Shown: positions 36,701 to 51,700, counted from the first letter of the stretch. The stretch: 64,000 bases of DNA from Apoda limacodes (GCA_946406115.1 OX291543.1:34746815-34810814), one strand, 5' to 3'. Program-made: numbers and translations. The notes: generated from the sequence alone by a model not told the origin.

Positions 36701-39700
36701 AAGACTTTTGAATTTTTCGGGAGAAAAAGTTGCCTATTTCCTTCTCCATATCTTCAACTATCTCTGTGCAAAATTTTAGCTCAATTGGATGCTCCCATTG
36801 CGGCAGGATTGCGTAACAAACGTTATAGTTTTTCCCGCGGGAACTTTTAAATTTTTCCGGATAAAATAATAGAATAAAAGAGGTAACAGATAGACAGACA
36901 GACAGAGTTACTTTCGCATTTATAATATTAGTATGGATGAGTATGCAATTTTAATTCGATGATTAATATGTAGGGGAATGACATTAACTTTAAAAACACG
37001 TTGTTTTCTTACAAAGCGAAAATAATATAAAAGGAGTTAACCATAAATTGCCAAATACATTTATTGTATGTAGTTTATTAGTAGTTAAGTTTACAACGTG
37101 ACTAATTATTACCCACGGCTTCATCCGTGCCCAATTCGCCATGGAAACCAGATTAACTTTAATATTAGTAATGTCTGTCCCTCCAGCTAACCCTGTGTTA
37201 ATAAGGTCTAAATAAAAATAAGGTCACCAGCAGCACCATTGGCACCAGCTTGAACAAAATTCGTAAACTTTTTGTGTTTTCCTTAGGAGGTTTTTAATCA
37301 CTGGTTGCTATAATTATTATACTAATCTTCATAAATAATCATAAGTTAAAAATATCCAGTCTAAATCTTTGTCCTACTCTTATACCTACGCTTGTAGTCT
37401 ATGTGACTCCATAATCTTACCGGATATCAACAGCGACAGCCTAATTCAATATAATTCACCCTTCAAAATAAATAAATTTTCGAAGATGTTCATGAATCTT
37501 ATAATATAACCTGTGTTAAAATTGGTAGTTCACATCTTTTTAACTTGCAATATTGCTCAAAATTTATTAACTCTTTATGTGTTTTAAGTGTCAATATGCG
37601 CTAAATTTCGTTATCGGCGTAGGTTCTTACGGCAGCTCCTCAATTATAGAAAAAAAACAAACAATCAAATATTTCCTCCTTACTGGTATAATACATTCGT
37701 GTCTGTGAGACCATGGAAATACCCAATCCAATCTGTCAAGCCGTTTAGAAGTTATGTGAAAAGAACAATTCCTACTACCCGTTGTCCTATTACCTGTCTT
37801 CCCGTAGGAATGAAGCATTTTCCCGCGGTAAAAAGTATCCTATGTTTATCAGGGATAATGTCGGCTTCTAATGGTAAAAGAATTTTTGAAATCGGTCCAG
37901 TACATTCGGAGCCTATTCAATTAACGGGTGACATTAATCGTAACGTTATTGCTAAGCATGATCTGAAACTGGGTGTAGACCAGCCTACCAGAAAAAACAC
38001 TTGTATAGACTACTTTATGATAAAGTCTTCATTTGTGTAACGAATTACTCGTTCATTAGCCAATAAAGTTATGTATTGATAAAACAGGTACAAAAAGGAC
38101 ATTAACACTTACACAAAAGATTTCTATAAATTATCAAAAAATACAACGAACACTAAAGAAAGAAAAATGGGACAGTCTTTATTCTGAATAAGATATTAAA
38201 GTTGCTGCTAAATAACTTACTACCCGACTGCAGAAAATATTTAATGACAATACTACTGTTTTAAGTATCCCAGCTAAGGTTAAACAAATTAAACCGTAGA
38301 TTACAGTCGGACCAGTGAGATCAGTGACAACGCGTGACAAACTCTATAAATGCTCGTTTTTGGTTATTTATTATTTGCAATAAAGTATATTCATATTCAT
38401 GAACTCTGCTAAAATTATTAGTTTAGCAAACAGCTTGAAAAGTCACAAAAGTGATATGAAGCAAACATGAAAGTTAATTAAAGAAATGTGTGATATGTGT
38501 AAAACGACAAAATACTGCGAAGAAATTCTAACTATTAAAGAAAACCATATAAAATCATTAAGCGAAGTAAACAACTATTTTACTACCATTGGAAAATCTC
38601 CAGCTGATGAAAGAAATCCTGAGCAAATTCAAGTAATTGTGGTCAGTGACCTAACTAATGCCATAGTGATGTCCAATACCCCACTAAATTCTATGTCGCT
38701 GAGTCCTACAGATCCTGCAGAAGTAAAAAAAAAAACTATTCTTAAGTTGAAAACATATAGTGCGGCAGAATGTGACAGACTACCTACAAAACTTATGAAG
38801 ACCTTTTGTAATTATCTAGCAGAACCCGTTGCACATAGCTGAAGTATGTAGATTTTTAAAACAGGTCGTAAAAAAACCCTGCCAAATATAGACCTATTTT
38901 CCTGCTTCCGGTACTAGCCAAAGTTTTTGAAAAGAAAATGAACAAAAGGTTAATAAGCTACTAAGAAACCAATAAACTACTAGCTGATAATCAATACGGT
39001 TTTAGAAAAGGTAGGTTTACAGAAGATGCAATACTTAGGCCTGGATTAATAGTTGTGGTTTAGACAAAGTAACATTCTGAGACAGATGCTTAGTAGGCGC
39101 AATGTAATTAAATGCAACAACGAACATAACCGAGGCCCGTTATAATAGTCGTTGCTTAGACAAAGTATTGCTTATTGCTAATACATAGGCTTAGGCATAT
39201 AATGTAATAATAAACATTGCTTAGACACACACACGTTGATAAGCATGCTCTTATTCTTAGCTAAGCCCGAGTAATGCATTTACTTGACTCAGGACAGTCT
39301 AAGCACGTAATGTGTTAATAATAATAAAACATGAATTCAAATGCTCAAATATCGATGAATTATTTTTCCTAGCTGCTTCCGTTGACTTATGTAAGGGTAC
39401 TATAGGCAAATGAGAGAAGTGCGAGGGGGTTGGGAAATAATCTTATTACATAGGTACCTATGTAGGTACCATTGTCGGTACGCAAGTTATAACTTGCACT
39501 CGACCGGTTTTTATCCTTTATGGCATTTGATGTACGCAGGTAAAGGTTACAAGCCATACAGCGTTGTCGATAAACAGAACCACTGTTTACAATCAATTCA
39601 CATGAAAAAAAAGAATTTTATGTACAAAAAAAACGAAAGTCATTTATGACAACCACCGAAATTAATATCCTTCTATGGCTATTATAAATGGCTTTCTGTT

Positions 39701-42700
39701 TTCGAAAATCTGGTAAATATGACTAATAGCAGTAGTAAGTGTTGTATAGAATTCTCCAAGTAAGAATTTCAGAGTTATTACTTAGGACATTACTTAGAAA
39801 CGACTATTAATCCGGGCCTTAGACTTACTACAAGTGATACTGATTATCTAGACAAAGGTGGGCAATGTACAGTCTCCATTCCCATACTACACTGGCCTCC
39901 AAAAGAAAATATAACAGTTTTTAAATTCAATTTATTCCTAAAATATTAAACTTAAAACTTGTAATAAAAACAACATTTCGAGCAGTTAAAGAAGATCTTT
40001 GAACATAATTTTATTTATTTAACTTAATGTTTTTAATATAAATGGAACATAAAAACAAAAAGTAGCCATTTTCACTGAATGGCAAAAACTTAAAAAACCC
40101 TGAAAAAGGTGTTTGTAGTCTTAAAATCACCTTTTAAATAACTGGTGTTGTCTCCTCTGACTGATCACAGCTTCGAGTCTGTTTAGCATACTGCAGACAA
40201 GGTTTCGGAGACGATGTTGGGGGATATTCTCCCATTCTTCCATCAGGACCTGTTTAAGATAGTTGAGGGTGACAGGAGGTCGTCTGCGTCGTCTCACCAT
40301 CCTTCCGAGCTTATCCCAACTCTCGATGGCCAGGCCATCAAGTTGATACCAACCTCCTGAATGTACTCTTGCACGACCTGAGCGGGGTGTGGCCGGGCGT
40401 TATCTTGCATTAGAATTGATCCATCACCCATATTTACCATATATGGTCCTGCATACTCATTAAAGATCTCTTGAGCATATCTCACCCTGGTCAGAGTGCC
40501 ATTTTCTATGGCCACTAACTGTGTGCGACCTTCCAAAGAGATGCCAGCCCGTACGTGTACAGAGCCCCCGCCGTATTTGACTCCTTCTGCAAAGCAGGCT
40601 TGAGCGTATCGCTCACCAGGCCGCTTGTAGACTTTTCACCTTCCGTTATGAGTGAATAATGAGAAACGTGACTCATCTATGAACAAGTCTTTTGCCCCTT
40701 CTTCTTCACCCCACTGTACGTGGTCACGAGCATACCTCAATCTGTTAACCCGATGCCCTGCCTCAAGTTTGGGACCATTTGCTGGCCTGTAGGGCTTCAG
40801 GTTTACCTCAGCAAGTCTTCATCTGACCGTGTCTTCGCTAATGTAATCATCCCTAATCAGGTGAAGCTGCTGTTGGACCTGAACTGCATTGAGGTGACGA
40901 TTTCTCAAAATAGTGCTAGCAATATATTGGTCTTCTCTAGCTGTAGTGCATCTGGGACGGCCATTACATGGTCTTCTGAGATGGTTTCCGGTTTCTTCGT
41001 TCCTTTGTTTCAACTTGAAGACCGTTCTTAATGTCACACCCACCATTTTGCAGTACGACGAATACTGATGCCTAGTTCCAGATGTGCCATAATTCTTGGA
41101 TATGGAGGTTGTCAAAAAGGAGTTTTTATATAACAAAACTAAATTTTCTACATAATGCTTTTTATTTTAAGTTTCTAATTTAAATAGTACAGAAGTTATC
41201 GTCACGTTTACCTTCTTTTGCAGGCCAATGTATTAAAGAAACTAGAAAGTTTAGGTAAGGGTAATAGTACTTTCTTAGTTTGAAAATTACCTTACAGGCA
41301 GACAGCAATATACTAAAGTCAAGAAAATCACTACAGACATCAACACTTGTACTTTGTGTTGTACAACACTTGTACGCTGCTGTTGGGGAGATTCTGGATG
41401 GGGGTGGTTGTTACACCCGGGAAGTTTCTTGTCACTTCTTCTTCCCCTAGGCTTGTTTCCAGAGTGACAGTAAGTAGAATGATGTGCATTTGCAGCCGGA
41501 CTGTCGTGGTTAGACTGGGCTACTTCGTGATATACAACGTCTGTGAGTATGTGTATTCATATGGGTATGTGTGCACGTTTGTGTGAAGCGCCCTCTCGCA
41601 TTTCTAAGCCTTCGGCGCCGGGTGGCCGATGGTGGATTGCAGCGGAGCATTAATACTATATTTATTATATTATTTTACTGGTACCTATGGAAGTTGATTT
41701 ATATATATAATTATAATTGATAAAATTGAATTTTTGATACACCGTTTGTGTTTTGTGTATATTTATGTATGTATTTATAAATGTACAAGTTGTTCCCAAT
41801 GGCTCCGCTCGCACTGGATTTATACAAGCACTCCCGAAAAAAAAAAGTTGCAATAGCAAGCTCTACCTGTGGAATTCGGCAATTCCTGCGTAGTGTTGGT
41901 TCACGCCGGGACTTGAAAACCCAACCACCAGTAGTAATAAATATTTTTGACACAGAGAGTCCATAGTGTGAGTGCACTGACCTCGAGGATCCCACAAACG
42001 GTGTGCACCTCCTCGGCATCGTGCTGCAGCCCCCAGCGACGCAGCCGCCGCACCACGTTCCGCTCGTTCACCGGCCAGATGTCTCCACGCGCGCGCCGCA
42101 ACGCGTTGTGCGCCTCCATCGCACACAAAGCATCCCACTTCACTGGGTCACTTGCCTTCAGCAACAGACATCTGGAAATTCAGAGAAAATGTTATGTTTT
42201 TATCAACTATCATGATTCCTTTATGAGAAGAGCCTATTCCACAGCTCAATTAATTATATTTTCTATTTTGAACACGAATAACTAAATTAGAAAAAGACTT
42301 AAGAGTGTACACCGAAGGCGTTACTGAATAGAGGCAAGGGTGTTAGTATTCGTGTTATATATGTAGTCTGTCAACAATATTTGCAGCGCATAGCTATGAA
42401 CTGTGACCATGGTATTATATTTTACCTTAAAGGCATAAGTGCATGATAGGATTCCTTCAACTCGTCAAGGTCCTTGTAATCAGGAGGAACACCCTTCAGC
42501 GTGTCGCACTCGAGACTGGAGTGGCCGGTGTCCTGGCCCAGCCCGGAACATGCGCTGCTGCACACCGGCCACTGGCACCGGGCACACCTGCCCACAGTAG
42601 CCTTTTTGAAAAAAACAATTGATTGCCACGGCATCATTTATTATGAGTTTAATTTTTCAAAAGGCTTTCTAAAGGCTTAAACCTACGACCCTTTAGAAAC

Positions 42701-45700
42701 CGTCCAGCAGTCTAACTTCTGACAAGCCGTCACAAATTCAAACGTCGGAAGAGCGTTCGGCTTGGCTTGTGTAGGCTTGCTAGCACTTCCCAACTAACAC
42801 ATTGACTCCAGATTATTTTACAGCTCAGATGCTAGTTTAGCTTTACAATGGTTTTAATAGCAGCTAACATAGTTTGAAAGGGTTAACAATAGTTATTGCT
42901 TTAAGACTTATATGAAGCAAAACAATTAACTACTGTAGCCAGATATTGTATATTAGCGGTAGCTACAGCCACTGTATAGGTTACTCCTACAACTATAAGC
43001 TTCCCGTAGCAGTTACTCGACTCTTATAAACTACTTAAGTTCTTTTATGGCTCTAATAAGATCTGTAAGTTCTATATCACTAATAATTGAAACGATAGTA
43101 CAACAAAATTCTTTCAGCGTTGGAAAACATCGTTAGGCAACCTAAAGCTATACAATGGATTCTAGAAAAGTTTCTAGAATTGTAATTAAATCTTTAATAT
43201 ACTGAGAGCGTGTTGTAATTAAGATATAAAACTTCACATTTACGGTGAACTGATAAGCGAAGTTCAATTGTACTCAAATAAGACAATTAGAAAAATATAA
43301 AGTATTCCATCATGAGATTATTTTCACTGCAAATTAAAGTTTGACAATTTCACAAAAGCTAAATTAAAAAAATATAAATATACAAACTCGTAATATTAAA
43401 CTTATAATTGTTTTAATTATACGGTTTTAAGTGGTAAGTAACACTACTGTATCTCAGTAATAATGCTTTAAGTGGTAAATACCACTGTTTTATCTCAGCT
43501 ATAACTATTTAAGTGGTAAGTACCACTACTGTGTCTCAGTGATAATGATTTGAGCGCTAAATATTACTGCTGTATCTTAGTAATAACTTTTTAAGCGGTA
43601 CGGACCTCTATTGTATCTCTGTTATAACGCAGCAGTAAGTAACGCCATTGTAGCACTTTTGTTACTAAGCTTAACTCTGATATATCGCTATTATGTACGC
43701 ACTAAAGGACTTTAAGCTCTAAGGACGAGGACCTGATAGAAGTGCTGCATTATAAAAATGAATAACTCTTCCAATGACGATATTTTTACAATGCCTCGAA
43801 TGCTGCCAAGCCTTGATCTTTTTAGATTTCTCCAAAATGTTTTGTGGTCGATACAGAACTTATCAAAAACGGCTATTTGGAGCTTTATATTTCATAAATG
43901 CCACATCAATTTGAAAAACTTTACAATGATTTTAAATCTACCTTTCAACTATACCACAATAAATGGAGGACCTGATTAAAAATGTGGTAAGCTAAAAAAA
44001 CTTACATAATAAAGTAGGTTACGATTAATTAAACCACAGTCCCTATTCTCAGATTGAGCCAGTCTACAATTGTTTAGGAAATTTAGTTCCTGAAGATCTA
44101 CGTAGCGCGATTAAAGTGTTGTGTAGTAAGACTCACTTAGACAAAGCAGCCGAGTCGAGTTCCCGGTAGCAACCGAGACAGATAAGCCCGCAGCCGCTGC
44201 ACGGTCCCACCGCCAGCGCTGGCTCCTCCAGGATTATCTCCCCTGCGCGTATGTCGCGAGTCGCTACAAGATACCTGCAATTTAAATATGGCCTATGAAT
44301 CGCTGTGCTTCATACATTATCTAATAAAATAAACATAATCTAGGACCTAGAGACTTCTTGAGCGCGATAAAAATCAAACATTGAAGAATTCTAGTTTAAC
44401 GTTCGAAATTGAAATAAAAAACTTTTTACCACTACCACTCGAAAGTACATTTTTTTTAACCTATAAGTGCGTAAAATCACCTCTTTTTCAGCAAGTGCTA
44501 TAACATTAAAATTTAAAGGAAACGGTAACTAGATTGCATTCCAAAACTGATACGGAAAAAAATAAAAATCACCCTAGGCCGCTTCAAAACGCAACGAGGA
44601 CGTAACTGAAAAGTTTACTGTACCGGACGGTTATTAATCGACAGAGATTGATAAAACGAACACTGACTGGTTTCATGCAAACTACAAAAATGCCTTTCAA
44701 ATTTGTTCAAATAAAAAAACTTGTGTTACAAAAATGGCTGTTATAGAATAAAGTAAATATTTACGTCAATGAATTTAACAACATTTAAATTAAACATATA
44801 AATAGTAAATTCCTAAGTAGCACATAATTGACACATGAATTATATTCAAAAACAGTCTAATACTGTAACTTAGCTGGAATAGAGGAAAAAACGAGACTTA
44901 TTACTATATAAGCAGGATTTTGTACACTGTTAGACTATCGAAAAATCGACTAATTGTGCAATCCACAACATATCATCCCCCCGACCGACCTTGGCATGGT
45001 CGTAAAACTATAGTTAGGCGGCCTCGGCACGTTCTAACGGCCCCAGATGACGATTTCGCTATCCGGATAGCGAGATTAGTCTCAACGACCTCCCCCAATA
45101 GGGTCTCCCTCCAAACACGACGCCGACGTCCCCGGGTTCGTCGGGGCCCTCAAGGATACACGAGGTATCAAGAGTGCCGGGGCGCTTCTCGCCCCCACTC
45201 AATCGCAACCGCACCCGCGTAACGGGGAACTCCCCTCCTGGCGGTGCTGGCGGTGACTCACCTTCAGGCTTGAGACTCACGCCGGTCGAAGGGACGCCCC
45301 CGATAGGACAACCCAAGCCGAGGCTCCCCTAGCGGGGAGCCCTAGAGCGTTGGGCGCTATACGAGCTGAGGCTCCTCAGAGTCTCGCCCAAAAAAGCCCG
45401 GCCAAGCAGTAATGGCTGCAGCAGCCAACTGCATAGTCAGTCAGTAAAAAAAACTGTTAGACGGCACAGTTGACTGACGAATGAAAAATTCAACATAATT
45501 GCATTAATTCAAATGCATTACTGTAGAATTTACAATCACTGTTGTCCAGACTTTGGTAACACTTAATGCTACTACTGTTTGAGAAAACTATAGCATGTAA
45601 ACGGCTGCTGAACGCGAAAAAGATACCTTTCTTCTAATGCCGCGAGCTGTATTAAAGAATCAAATATTACCATTGGATTTTATTCGGTGAACACTAATTC

Positions 45701-48700
45701 TATTCTAATGCTTTTAAATAATAGTACGATGTATAAAAGCTGACTGACTTATTGAGCTGAAAATTGGTGTAGTTAAATTGCACTCTAATTTTTAAGCATA
45801 ATGTGTAAATATCAGCTATTGTTCAGGCTCTGGAGTTATTAGAAGGTAAAAATAGGGGAGTGGTGTTAAGATGTCGTGATTTTTTTGAAAAATTGAACCC
45901 ACAAGCAAAGCAAGTGGTTTAAAAGCGAGGGATTCTGAGGCAGGAAACCCAAAAATAAACCAGCCGTGCAAAACACACAATTTTTCATCTAACTACAACG
46001 AGGAAAATATGTACAAGATACAAGAAAAACAATAATTAGTTTTTTATTACTTATGAATGGAACAAGTTTACTTATTTTAAATAGTTTAATTAAGTATTTA
46101 CATGGGCGCCGGCAGAAATAATTTTCAGGTGGTGCAGATTTTAATTTTCTTACAATCTTCGCCGTATTATGATTGATAATAAAAAAATTAAAATTTTAGT
46201 CGGAAACATCTGAAGCCCGGTTTATTTTATGTTCGAGACATTTACAAATTTTTGACTATTATTAGACTATAATATTTCTGAATATTTTAGATTCATAAAT
46301 TTATTTTATAGCTACCTAGTCCTCACGGCTCACACCTATTTGTTCGCGACGATCGAAATTTGAAAATTCTAAGTTGGTGGGCCAGGAGTACCGGGATTGA
46401 TATTAATCGATTTCCATTTCTTCTCTGAACGCACCCTTTAAAATACCGCTACTCCACACGAGGTAGCACCAGCATGAATGGGATGAACTTAACAGAGAAA
46501 GCGCAATACAGTTTCTAAGCAGTGCGAAAGAGACCGACTCTTGTCAAAATCAATCGCGAATGAACTAGAAAGGTCATAAATGTGAAAGAGACATAGATTA
46601 TAAATGACAGGGACAGAGCTACGTTCGAGAACGTTTGGAAATCTGGAACCTTCCTTACATTTTGATGTATAAGGGGGCTAGGTCGCGTTCCGATTCAGTC
46701 AGTTTTCGATTGAAGTTCGAACAGTTCGTTCTGAGTGAACAAATCGCTAGTAGTGACTAATAGTTATCTTCAGTGCACAGTGCATTCGTTTGAAAAATTA
46801 ATAGTTCCAGCCATATTCATTTCCATAGATTAGTGTTTTTAGTGTTGTTATAGTGTTGCCGTATTTTAATTTCGAAAATATATAGATAGTTCATACAGTC
46901 CAATAGGTCAAAAATGATTGCTTGACTTGATTACATGTGCCAGAGCGAGCTAATTGGTCAGTGTCAGTGCGCGCCGTAATTAATTAATCAGTGCAAGCAA
47001 GCAGTGACAAGTGAGCTAACGTGTGTTCTTTATTTTCAAAGTAAAAATAATTATAATTTTGTTATAAAATATGAGTGACATAAGGCTATTTTTCTGCAAG
47101 AGAAAAAAGATTGAAAATGAACAGTTTAATGCTAAAGATTGTCCAAGTACTTCGGCACAGCAAAGTACTAGTAAAACTGAATTAACAACACAACAAACTG
47201 TAGTTAATATTTATGATGTAGGTTTATATCTGGATTCTAACGTACCTCTCAGTGATGAAATACGGTTTAAAGTGCTCGAAACAGTTTGGAAACCTCCGCA
47301 AGATTATGGTTTCAAGCAGGACATCATAATAACGAAACACAACAACGTGTATTTCGCCACGAGTGGCTCACAGCATACCCTTGGTTAGCCTATTCTGCTC
47401 AGGCTAAAGGACCACTTTGCCGTACATGTGTATTATTTCCCGCACAAATTCATCGAGGCAGTACTCAGTGGCCATTTATCGTTCGGCCATGCAAAAAATA
47501 TCAAATATTTCATGAGTGTACGAAATCTCATGCAAATAGCCAGTGTCATCGTGAATCGGTTATACGTTTTAAAATTTTTCTGGAAATCATGCAAAGGAAA
47601 AAAAATTACGTTTATGAACAGATTGATACTGAATATCACAGGGAAATTTCAGAAAACAGAAAAAAAACTTCAACCCATTATATCTTCGGTCTTATTTTGT
47701 GCTACGCATGATTTACCCCTTCGAGGAAAAACAAAAGATGGGTCAGTTTTCAAAGACTTACTACATTTCCGAGTTAAGGCAGGAGATACGGTTTTAAAAG
47801 ACCACTTTGCGACTGGTTCGAAAAATGCCCTCTATGTATCCCATCAAGTACAAAACGAAATTATTGAATCCTGTGCTGATGTTCTTCGTGAAACCATTAC
47901 TGATGAAGCAAAAGAAGCGGCATACTTTTCAATCTTGGCTGACGAGACAGCGGATATAAGCGGGACTGAACAGCTTTCAATGGGCATAAGATACGTCAAG
48001 TTTGACCAAACGAAACACAGTTACGTAATATTTGAAGAATTTTTGGGGTACAGACCACTTTAAAAATTAGATGCTGCATCGCTTACTGAAGTTATAATAT
48101 TCTTTTAACATCATGTGGTTTAGATCTCAGAGAAATGGTTGGGCAAGGGTATGATGGTTGCTCCACGATGGCTGGACATGTTGGTGGAGTTCAGAAAATA
48201 ATTAATGATAAATATCCCAAAGCAAAGTATTTCCACTGTGCTAGTCACATATTAAATCTTGTTGTCAATGATTTAAATAATTTGAGTGAAATAAGATATA
48301 CTGCTGGAATGATTAAGGAAACTATAACTTTTTTTAAAGAGAGCATTTTACGGCGAAAAAAAATTCCAAATATTCCCTTGTTTTGCGAAACCAGAAACCA
48401 GGTCTGCAAAGTACAAAAGTATTCGAATTTTCGCTCAAAATTTCACCAAAATTGTAGAAGCATTACACGAACTCTCAGAAGATCAAGCTACTAATTCTAA
48501 GACAAAGGTTAGTGCTTACCAACTGCGCACTGCTTTGACCACCACAAATTTTATTGTGGCATTGCATATTATTGCTACTTACTCGGCAAAGCTTGAGCCT
48601 GTCTGCAACCAGCTTCAACAAGTGGATTTTGACATTAATTCAGTGAATGACCACATTTGCAAACTCACTAAAATAATAGAGGAAACGCATCGCAGAAATT

Positions 48701-51700
48701 TACTGCTATATTTGGAGAAGCTAAAGAAAGTTGCGAAGACCTTATATTGAGATTAAATGCTAACGAGTTACGAAACGACAGGCCCATCCGAAAACGTTGA
48801 AGAATTTTACAGAAGAGCTTTATACATCCCTTACCTTGATTCGGTCATTTCTTCTTTAAAAGACAGATTTTCTGAAACACATAAAAAATCATTTTCTCTG
48901 TTACAACGACAACTAAAAATAATAAAAGGCCTCAGTAAAGAAGAATTTTTTAGAGCTGCAAAAGACATTGAAAATTTGTATGGCGATCTTTTACCTAATT
49001 TTATTTCAGAAATCACGACTTGGTTTGAAATGTGGAAATATCAGTGGAGTTAATCGATATGAAAAACATCTTATAGACTACATCGACGAGGCAAAAGATT
49101 TCTTTCCTTCGGTACCAGAAGCGATCAAGATTGGCCTTAGTCTACCCGTCACAATGTGCACAATCGAAAGATCTTTTAGCACACTGAGAAGAGTTTAAAC
49201 TTGGAATAGGTCCACAACAGGTGACGAGCGACTGTCTGGATTATGCTTGTTAAGTGTCCACCGAGGCAAGATAACTAAGGACACTAAAGATAACGTCATT
49301 AATAAGTTCGGTCAAAAACCCCGCCGGCTACAGTTGCTTTTTAAATGAGAATTGTGTAATAACTGCCTACTAATTATTGTGATATAAAAATTATTTCCAA
49401 CAGACGGCTTTTTATTTCAATAATTCCTGTTGATCCCGAGATTCCCAAGGGTGCTGGCACCCCCCCTGCCGGCGCCCATGAGTATTGATAACATGATGAC
49501 AACATTATAAGTCTCTGAAATAGGTTGTGCTCCTTTTGTATGTCTGCACGTAGTCAACAAATTGCACTCTCAGAGGTACTTACCTATTTTCGCAGGTAAT
49601 TTACGTCGCTGGTGAAGTGACTCATGTTTCTTAATTATTAACCTTAAGTTTTTTTATATAATAATAACAAGTAATAAAAACAATAAGTTATATGTTTAAA
49701 GTAAAAACAACCAAAATTATGTATCTACTACGTAATTGCAAATAAATGTTTTCTTTCTTTTCTTTAAAGTGCGCTTCGACTTTGCATTTTGCATAATGGC
49801 AATAAAAATTGGCATATTTTTAAATTCTTAAAACATAAATTATACTTAAAACTTATTTGTTCTTATTGCCTAAATAGTTTACCAAACTAAAATAAATTAT
49901 ATTAAATAACATTAAACAAAACATTATCTTTAATGCAACAATATCAAAAATTAAACTTAAATTAAGTGTTATTAACGGATCACTAATGTATAAAGTAGCA
50001 AGGACGAACCGCATTTTGTAGTAAGGACGAACCGCATTTTGTAGTAAGGACGAACCGCATTTTGTAGTAAGGACGAACCGCATTTTGTAGTAAGGACGAA
50101 CCGCATTTTGTAGTAAGGACGAACCGCATTTTGGACGGTTTCGTTATGTTTGTTTGTTTTTGTAAAATTTAAAAAAAGAACCTTCTGCGCGCAAACTGTT
50201 AAACTGTTAAACTGTTAAACTGTTAAACTGTTAAACTGTTAAACTGTTAAACTGTTAAACTGTTAAACTGTTAAACTGTTAAACTGTTAAACTGTTAAAC
50301 TGTTAAACTGTTAAACTGTTAAACTGTTAAACTGTTAAACTGTTAAACTGTTAAACTGTTAAACTGTTAAACTGTTAAACTGTTAAACTGTTAAACTGTT
50401 AAACTGTTAAACTGTTAAACTGTTAAACTGTTAAACTGTTAAACTGTTAAACTGTTAAACTGTTAAACTGTTAAAGTAAGCTTTTCCACGCAGATTTTAA
50501 ACGACAAAGTGATCCTTTCCGAGCCAGTGAGATGAAAAATTATTTGTTATTGAAATTTATGAGATTAATAAAATAATTTTGTCATATTTATCTAGTAAAA
50601 TGTATTTAATAAAACAGTAATATTTTGAAGTCGCGTTAAACACTCGATAATATCCCCTAAATACATTTACAGTAAAGTGGCAACCGCAATACAATTTATT
50701 AATAGATATATGTAACATAGAAAAATTATATCTCTTAAATTTTTTAAAATGTCCTCATTTAATAGAAATTGTTTCGCCGTTGGTAAACATGCACACAAAA
50801 TCTGCACAAACAATTATCTGCAATTTTTTTTTGTATTTATCGTAATGCTTTCAAGCTAAAAAACATGTTTTGGCTGTTTTAAGGAATGAAAGGAGCTGAG
50901 GAGTACTGTTTAAAAGCTGTGCAATAGCTTTATAAGCCCTAGTGCAGTGCGGGTACAACTCTCTACAGCTGTTGATAAGCCTCTGTAATGCTTAGTGCTG
51001 TTAATTTGGGGCCCAATATAGAGATTATTTAGAGTTATAAGATCTGTGTCTCCGACCACACGGTCATTATACAGGTAGCTTGTACTGCCTCAAGTTTATC
51101 ATTATTCTGTCGTCCTATATGGGGCCCCATATAGAGTACTGCTGCCATCTCTGGGCAGGTGCACCCGGATATCAACTTGACTCTTTTGACTCGGTTCAAC
51201 GACGGACTATGTATCCCAAACTCACAAGCCGTAGAGACTTTGCCTTTCTGTGTGTATTCTACCGTTTATATTTTTTTTATACCACTAAGGTGGCAAACAG
51301 TTTTACGGTCCGCCTGATGGTAAGCACGGTGACCGTAGCCTATAGACGCTTGTAACACCAGGGGTATCACTCGCGCGTTGCCGACCCTTCAAAAATTCAA
51401 TAACTTCTTTATTGAAGAACCCCATACTATAGTCCTTAGAGAAAACCTTGGCAGGAAGCTCATTCCACAACCCAAGCGTTCGCTCATTCGTTCTAAAGTG
51501 TGACAATGAATTCCCTGCCGATGGCGAGCGGTGCGATAATGCATGCATAGCAGAGAGGAGTGTTCTGGAATTGTGGGCCTACAGTGGATGGGGTTTTCTT
51601 AGCGGTGAATGCGCTGACGTGTGTCTTAGTAGGGTTGCTTTGGACCAAGTTTTCCCGTCTCGAGTCAGAGACCTTGGACAGTGTCTTGATTTGAGACACG

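Larger units (their letters stand above)
37906..41262 (+). mobile_element. LINE relic interrupted by two DNA transposons
   Basis: Plus-strand pieces in order: endonuclease end (LGVDQPTRKNTCIDYFMIKS, about 37967-38026), linker (NNYFTTIGKSPADERN, LSPTDPAEVKKKTILKLKTY, 38486-38842), RT start (YRPIFLLPVLAKVFEKKMNK, DNQYGFRKGRFTEDAI, to 39034), then RLTTSDTDYLDKGG (39822-39865) and SIPILLKKLESLG continuing at 41233-41260. The gaps are the MITE 39038-39818 and the Tc1 element 39890-41230. Confidence 0.8.

Noticed and set aside
37588..38040. 150-codon plus-strand frame as a gene
   Set aside because: Its first part is a non-coding RTE-like repeat and its end is LINE endonuclease; a chance fusion.
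41863..42285. Plus-strand and alternate minus frames around 42000
   Set aside because: Shadows of the gene B exon 41982-42171.
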